Assembly (NCBI GenBank): GCA_944380625.1
Contig: CALWIE010000129.1
Coordinates: 1 to 7,180 of the forward strand
From: an uncultured Clostridia bacterium
GTDB taxonomy: Bacteria > Bacillota_A > Clostridia > Oscillospirales > Acutalibacteraceae
DNA: 7,180 bases
Direction of reading: 5' to 3'
Part shown: positions 4,060 through 7,180 of the stretch, piece after piece
Position numbering within the stretch: the first letter of the stretch is position 1
Layout of the letters: the number at the start of each line of letters is the position of its first letter
The notes under the pieces: model-generated
Database searches by the model: none
What the model was told of the DNA's origin: nothing
Seen by the model: the letters and a program-made list of their open reading frames with translations, nothing else
Program-made: the position numbers and the translations under genes

Positions 4060-6981
4060 GTGGTTTCAACGAGAAAGAAAACAGCAATGCGATATATAGC
4101 CCTTCTTTTGGCCCTTCTCCTGCTGCTTCCGGCGCCGGCTTCCCTGGCGGCGGAGGCCGGCCCCGAGAGCGTCCCAGAGGAAGAGGCGGTTTCCAGCTCC
4201 CTCTCGGAGGAGAGCCCCAGCCCCTCCTCGGGGTCCCAGCTGGAGTCCTCCCTGGAGGAGGCCTCCTCCTCTTCTCTCCAGGAGCAGCCCAGCGAGCCCG
4301 CCTCTGAGGAGCCGGAGGAGCAGCCCGCGGAAGAGGCCGGGGAGGAATCTTCGGAAGAGCCAGAGGAAAGTTCCCCAGAAGAGCTGGAAGAGGAGCCCGG
4401 GGAAGACCTGGAGGAGGCTTCCGAAACCCAGGAGACAGAGGCGGAGACCTTTGCCGCCTACCCCCTGCTGGCGGTGGGCGGCCACGACGCCTATATGTCC
4501 GGCAAGGGCGGCGGCTACTTCTATCCCAACCAGGCCATGACCCGGGCGGAGATGGCCACCGTGCTCTACACCCTGCTGGCGGAAAAGCCCCAGGGGAACG
4601 AGCAGAAGTTTTCCGACGTGGCCCCGGGCGCCTGGTACTTTACGGCGGTGAATTCCCTAGTCAACGCCGGGATCCTCAACGGCTACGGGGACGGAACCTT
4701 CCGCCCCCAAAGCCCCGTCACCCGGGCGGCCTTTGTCCAGGCCCTCTCCAAGTGCTTTACCCTGTCCGCGGGGAGCATCCCCTTTTCGGATGTGAGCTCC
4801 CATCACTGGGCCTACAAGGCCATTGCCTCGGCGGTGGCCGCGGGATGGATCGAAGGCTATGGGGACAACACCTTCAAGCCAGATTCCCCCATCCTCCGGT
4901 GCCAGGTGGCTAAAATCCTGAACATTGCCCTGGAGCGCACCGGCGAGGGCTACGCCGCGGACCGGAACGTCCAGGAATTTGTGGACGTGCCCTTTTCCCA
5001 CTGGGCCTTTTTGGACATTGCCGAAGCCGCCGACCCCTCGGAGGAGGGCGCCGTCACCGGGACGGTCACCGGCAACGAGGTCCGGGTGCGCTCCGGCCCC
5101 GGGACCAACTACACGGTCCTGGGCTACGTGAACGCAGGGGACAAGGTGACGGTGCTCTCCACCACGGGGGATTGGGTAAACGTCATCACCCCGGGAGGGG
5201 TCACCGGCTACATCAGCAAACTGTATGTGGAGATCGAGACGGCCCAAAACCCCGACGACAATCCCGACGACAACCCCGATGATAACCCAGACGACGACCC
5301 CGGCCCCAGCGGCTTCGAGGTGGGGCAGACCATCCGCGTCACGGCCACCAGCGGCCTGCACCTTCGTTCCGGACCGGGCACCACCTATACCTCCCTCACC
5401 CTTTTGAATACAGGCGCCCTGCTCACAGTCACCAGTGTGGAGTCCAACGGCTGGCTGGGGGTAAAGACCAGCGGGGGCATGGCGGGCTATGTGAGCGCCG
5501 AGTTTGTGGAGGAGTACAACGGCGAGGGCGGAAGCGCCTCTGGCGCCAGCCTGAGCGCCACCAGTCTGACCCTCCACCAGTACCAGAGCGTGCGCCTGGA
5601 CGGCTCCGTCACCTCCAATATCTCCGCCATGCGCTGGGAGAGCAGCAACCCCAACGTGGTCTCCACCGGCTATTCGGTCAGCTACGGAGGGAACAAGCAG
5701 GGGGCCATGCTCTACGGGAACACCCCCGGCACGGCCACCATCACCTTCACCGACTCCGAGGGGACGGCCAAGGCCACCTGCAAGGTGACGGTCACTGCGG
5801 CGGAGCCTGTGCGCTTTGCCTACGGGGACAACATCGTCTCGGTGAGTTCCAAGTTCACCCTTACTGCGGTCACGGACACCAGCCGTTCCGCCGTGCGCTT
5901 CGCGATTGTGGACGGCCCCGCCAAGGGCTCCTGGGAGACGTCCACCTACTCCGTCGAGAGCCGAAACTCCAGCTACGGCCTGCCCACCAACAAAGTGCGG
6001 GTCTTCACCAGGGAGGTCTCCTTTGGCTCTGTGGGCGAATACACCCTGCGGGCCTATTCCCGGGATTCCTCCGGAAACTGGTCCCAGGCCTACAAGGAGT
6101 TCACCGTCCTGGTCACCAGGGGAGACATTTACTCCAGCGCCGCCACCGATGAGGTCCGCCGGGTGAGCACCCGGGGCCTGGAGCTCATCTCCGACTATGA
6201 GGGCAGCATCCCGGAGATCACCGACGACGCCCTGGCCGCGGGCAACCCCACAGTGGGCCATGGCTATGTGGTCCAGGTGAACACCGCCTTCTACAACAAC
6301 CTGAATAAGTCCGAGCTCTTTGCCCAGCTGGTGGAGATCGCCAACGCCACCTTCTCCCCGGCGGTGGAGCGCTTCCGGAAAAACTACGGCATCCGGATGA
6401 ACCAGGCCCAGTTCGACGCCCTGACCAGCTTTGTGTTCAACTGCGGCGTGGGGACCCTGGACCCCTACTACGGATTCTGCCGGGCCCTGCTCAACGCAGT
6501 GGACCCCTCCTCCCTCACCGGAGGCAAGCAGGTGAGCGGCACCCTCAACGTGAGCGACGCCGACGTCTACTCCAGCGCCAGCCTCTCCAGCCAGGTGGTG
6601 GCAAGCCTTGGCCTGGAGAGCGTGGTCACCGTGTTCGGCTACCAGGCCTACCGGAGCGGCACCCAGCAGGAGGTCTGGTACCATGTGAGCCTCTCAGGCG
6701 GCCAGGTGGGGTGGATCCCCGCAGGCTACGTGCAGCTCTCCGGCACCTGGACCCGGGACCTCAACTGTGCGGACTCCACAGTCCTTGCCAACAACTTCCT
6801 CCAGTGGAACAGCGCCGGCAGCGTGGTGTACGCCGGGCTTGTGTGGCGGCGTCAGGCAGAGTGCAAGCTCTTCTTCTTCGGAAATTACGAGGAGGCCGAT
6901 CCCTCCCACGCCGATTACCGCTACAACACCTACGGCTTTGTGTTCCCCAGTGAGGCCATCCAGTACGACCTCCGCCGCTGA
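4060..6981 (+). CDS. Secreted SLH-anchored, SH3b/Ig multidomain lysozyme-like protein (GH24)
   Basis: A 973-residue exported protein. Segments in order: signal peptide (1 to about 31, RKK then a Leu-rich core ending PASLAA); acidic Ser/Glu/Pro-rich spacer (about 34-130); SLH repeats for cell-wall polymer binding (half repeat about 142-174 with TRAE 161-164, full repeats about 184-233 and 242-292, and a stub FVDVPFSHWAF at 307-317). Next come SH3b (about 333-391), a PDDN linker (397-415), SH3b (about 423-485), a BIG2-like Ig domain (about 496-582) and a second Ig-like domain (about 584-686). The C-terminal module resembles phage-type GH24 lysozyme, which cuts MurNAc-GlcNAc bonds: DYEG with putative catalytic Glu714, then Asp723, PTVGHG with Thr731, and QFDALTSFVFNCGVG (784-798). 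A third SH3-like segment (about 828-894) precedes the closing FLQW and GLVWRRQAE (926-934). Likely role: surface peptidoglycan remodelling or attack on other cells; the substrate is inferred. It appears monocistronic. Confidence 0.9.
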   Translation: MVSTRKKTAMRYIALLLALLLLLPAPASLAAEAGPESVPEEEAVSSSLSEESPSPSSGSQLESSLEEASSSSLQEQPSEPASEEPEEQPAEEAGEESSEEPEESSPEELEEEPGEDLEEASETQETEAETFAAYPLLAVGGHDAYMSGKGGGYFYPNQAMTRAEMATVLYTLLAEKPQGNEQKFSDVAPGAWYFTAVNSLVNAGILNGYGDGTFRPQSPVTRAAFVQALSKCFTLSAGSIPFSDVSSHHWAYKAIASAVAAGWIEGYGDNTFKPDSPILRCQVAKILNIALERTGEGYAADRNVQEFVDVPFSHWAFLDIAEAADPSEEGAVTGTVTGNEVRVRSGPGTNYTVLGYVNAGDKVTVLSTTGDWVNVITPGGVTGYISKLYVEIETAQNPDDNPDDNPDDNPDDDPGPSGFEVGQTIRVTATSGLHLRSGPGTTYTSLTLLNTGALLTVTSVESNGWLGVKTSGGMAGYVSAEFVEEYNGEGGSASGASLSATSLTLHQYQSVRLDGSVTSNISAMRWESSNPNVVSTGYSVSYGGNKQGAMLYGNTPGTATITFTDSEGTAKATCKVTVTAAEPVRFAYGDNIVSVSSKFTLTAVTDTSRSAVRFAIVDGPAKGSWETSTYSVESRNSSYGLPTNKVRVFTREVSFGSVGEYTLRAYSRDSSGNWSQAYKEFTVLVTRGDIYSSAATDEVRRVSTRGLELISDYEGSIPEITDDALAAGNPTVGHGYVVQVNTAFYNNLNKSELFAQLVEIANATFSPAVERFRKNYGIRMNQAQFDALTSFVFNCGVGTLDPYYGFCRALLNAVDPSSLTGGKQVSGTLNVSDADVYSSASLSSQVVASLGLESVVTVFGYQAYRSGTQQEVWYHVSLSGGQVGWIPAGYVQLSGTWTRDLNCADSTVLANNFLQWNSAGSVVYAGLVWRRQAECKLFFFGNYEEADPSHADYRYNTYGFVFPSEAIQYDLRR
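5248..5295 (+). repeat. Four tandem 12-bp repeats encoding NPDD units
   Basis: Four consecutive 12-base units of the form AAYCCNGAYGAY (5248-5259, 5260-5271, 5272-5283, 5284-5295) encode Asn-Pro-Asp-Asp each time. They form a rigid acidic linker between the first and second SH3b domains. The units differ only at third codon positions (T for C, or A for C), so the protein repeat is better conserved than the DNA. Confidence 0.9.
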
Positions 6982-7005
6982 AAGGCTGGGGGAAGCTGAG
7001 AAAAG

Positions 7006-7038
7006 CCGCCCGCTCCCGCAAGGGAGGGGCGGTTTTTT
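7006..7038. terminator. Hairpin terminator between convergent genes
   Basis: CCGCCC-G-CTCCC (7006-7017, with one bulged G at 7012) pairs with GGGAGGGGCGG (7022-7032) around a GCAA tetraloop of the stable GNRA type, followed by six T (7033-7038). It ends the SLH lysozyme transcript. On the minus strand the stem lies 15 bases past the ComM-like stop and is followed by C and TTTT, so it may act in both directions. Confidence 0.88.
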
Positions 7039-7047
7039 CGCGCCGTT

Positions 7048-7180
7048 TTATTTTTCCAGCCAGTATTTCCTGTCCAGGGTCCGGTATTGGACGGCTTCCG
7101 CCACGTGGGCGGTGTCGATCACCTCGCAGCCTTCCAGGTCCGCGATGGTCCGGGCCACCTTCAGCACCCGGCCGTAGGTC
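7048..7180 (-). CDS. comM: ComM/YifB-family Mg-chelatase-like AAA ATPase, C-terminal fragment
   Basis: Only the last 43 codons and the TAA stop (7050-7048) are present; the gene continues past the right edge. Reading on the minus strand gives [16 protein letters not shown], then [16 protein letters not shown] and a final LEK. This is the characteristic C-terminal helical lid of YifB/ComM proteins (family pattern: [14 protein letters not shown] ... HIAEAIQYRSLDRKYW). Family knowledge: ComM is a hexameric helicase that promotes branch migration during natural transformation in Gram-negative bacteria; its role in Clostridia is less clear. The Walker motifs lie outside the window, so activity cannot be judged. 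It converges on the SLH lysozyme gene, with the hairpin terminator between them. Confidence 0.88.
   Translation of the reverse strand, partial: TYGRVLKVARTIADLEGCEVIDTAHVAEAVQYRTLDRKYWLEK

Noticed and set aside
2660..4087. Long open frame of 475 codons on the minus strand opposite ackA
   Set aside because: It is antisense to a certain ackA, crosses the ackA terminator and next promoter, and its Gly/Val/Asp/His-rich product has no recognisable domain. GC-rich third positions of ackA explain the lack of stops.
4060..4160. Lipoprotein signal or sortase anchoring for the SLH protein
   Set aside because: There is no Cys after the hydrophobic core for a lipobox, and the C-terminus (QYDLRR) has no LPXTG motif or membrane anchor; a type I signal peptide plus SLH binding fits better.
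4657..6684. Long open frame of 675 codons on the minus strand opposite the SLH lysozyme gene
   Set aside because: The low-complexity Gly/Ala/Val/His product mirrors the codon bias of the opposite strand; the + strand frame has clear domains, a promoter, an SD site and a terminator.
4060..6981. Prophage lysis cassette
   Set aside because: No holin, spanin, tail, integrase or attachment-site signal is visible; the neighbours are housekeeping genes and the gene has its own promoter and terminator.

Overview
The window is GC-rich chromosomal DNA, most likely from a GC-rich Clostridia lineage such as the Oscillospiraceae (Flavonifractor/Oscillibacter-like). This rests on a TmcAL (YlbM)-type enzyme, which is characteristic of Firmicutes, an SLH-domain surface protein, strong AGGAGG-type ribosome binding sites and sigma-A-like promoters. 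The taxonomic call is inference; nothing in the window names the organism. I see no mobile element, CRISPR array, tRNA or rRNA.

Layout from left to right: (1) the 3' end of an RsmF-type rRNA m5C methyltransferase gene (+ strand, cut by the left edge); (2) a strong hairpin terminator shared with a convergent minus-strand pair, which consists of tmcAL (tRNA-Met cytidine acetate ligase) followed 19 bp later by a small four-helix membrane protein resembling YvrL; (3) a divergent intergenic region with a good sigma-A promoter for ackA and an 8-bp perfect inverted repeat; (4) ackA (acetate kinase, + strand), apparently monocistronic, with its own terminator; (5) a near-consensus promoter driving a 973-residue secreted, SLH-anchored, SH3b- and Ig-containing lysozyme-like protein; (6) a terminator, then the last 43 codons of a convergent minus-strand ComM/YifB-type AAA ATPase, cut by the right edge.

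Most of the window is housekeeping: rRNA and tRNA modification, acetate metabolism and a ComM-like ATPase. tmcAL and ackA are linked by their small molecule, since TmcAL consumes acetate and ATP and AckA interconverts acetate and acetyl phosphate. They sit back to back across a shared regulatory region.

The unusual gene is the SLH lysozyme. Its order is signal peptide, acidic Ser/Glu-rich spacer, SLH repeats, SH3b, PDDN tandem repeat, SH3b, two Ig-like domains, then a GH24-like lysozyme. That lysozyme domain seems to be interrupted by a third SH3-like domain before its closing GLxxRRxxE segment. This is the best candidate in the window for something not well described.
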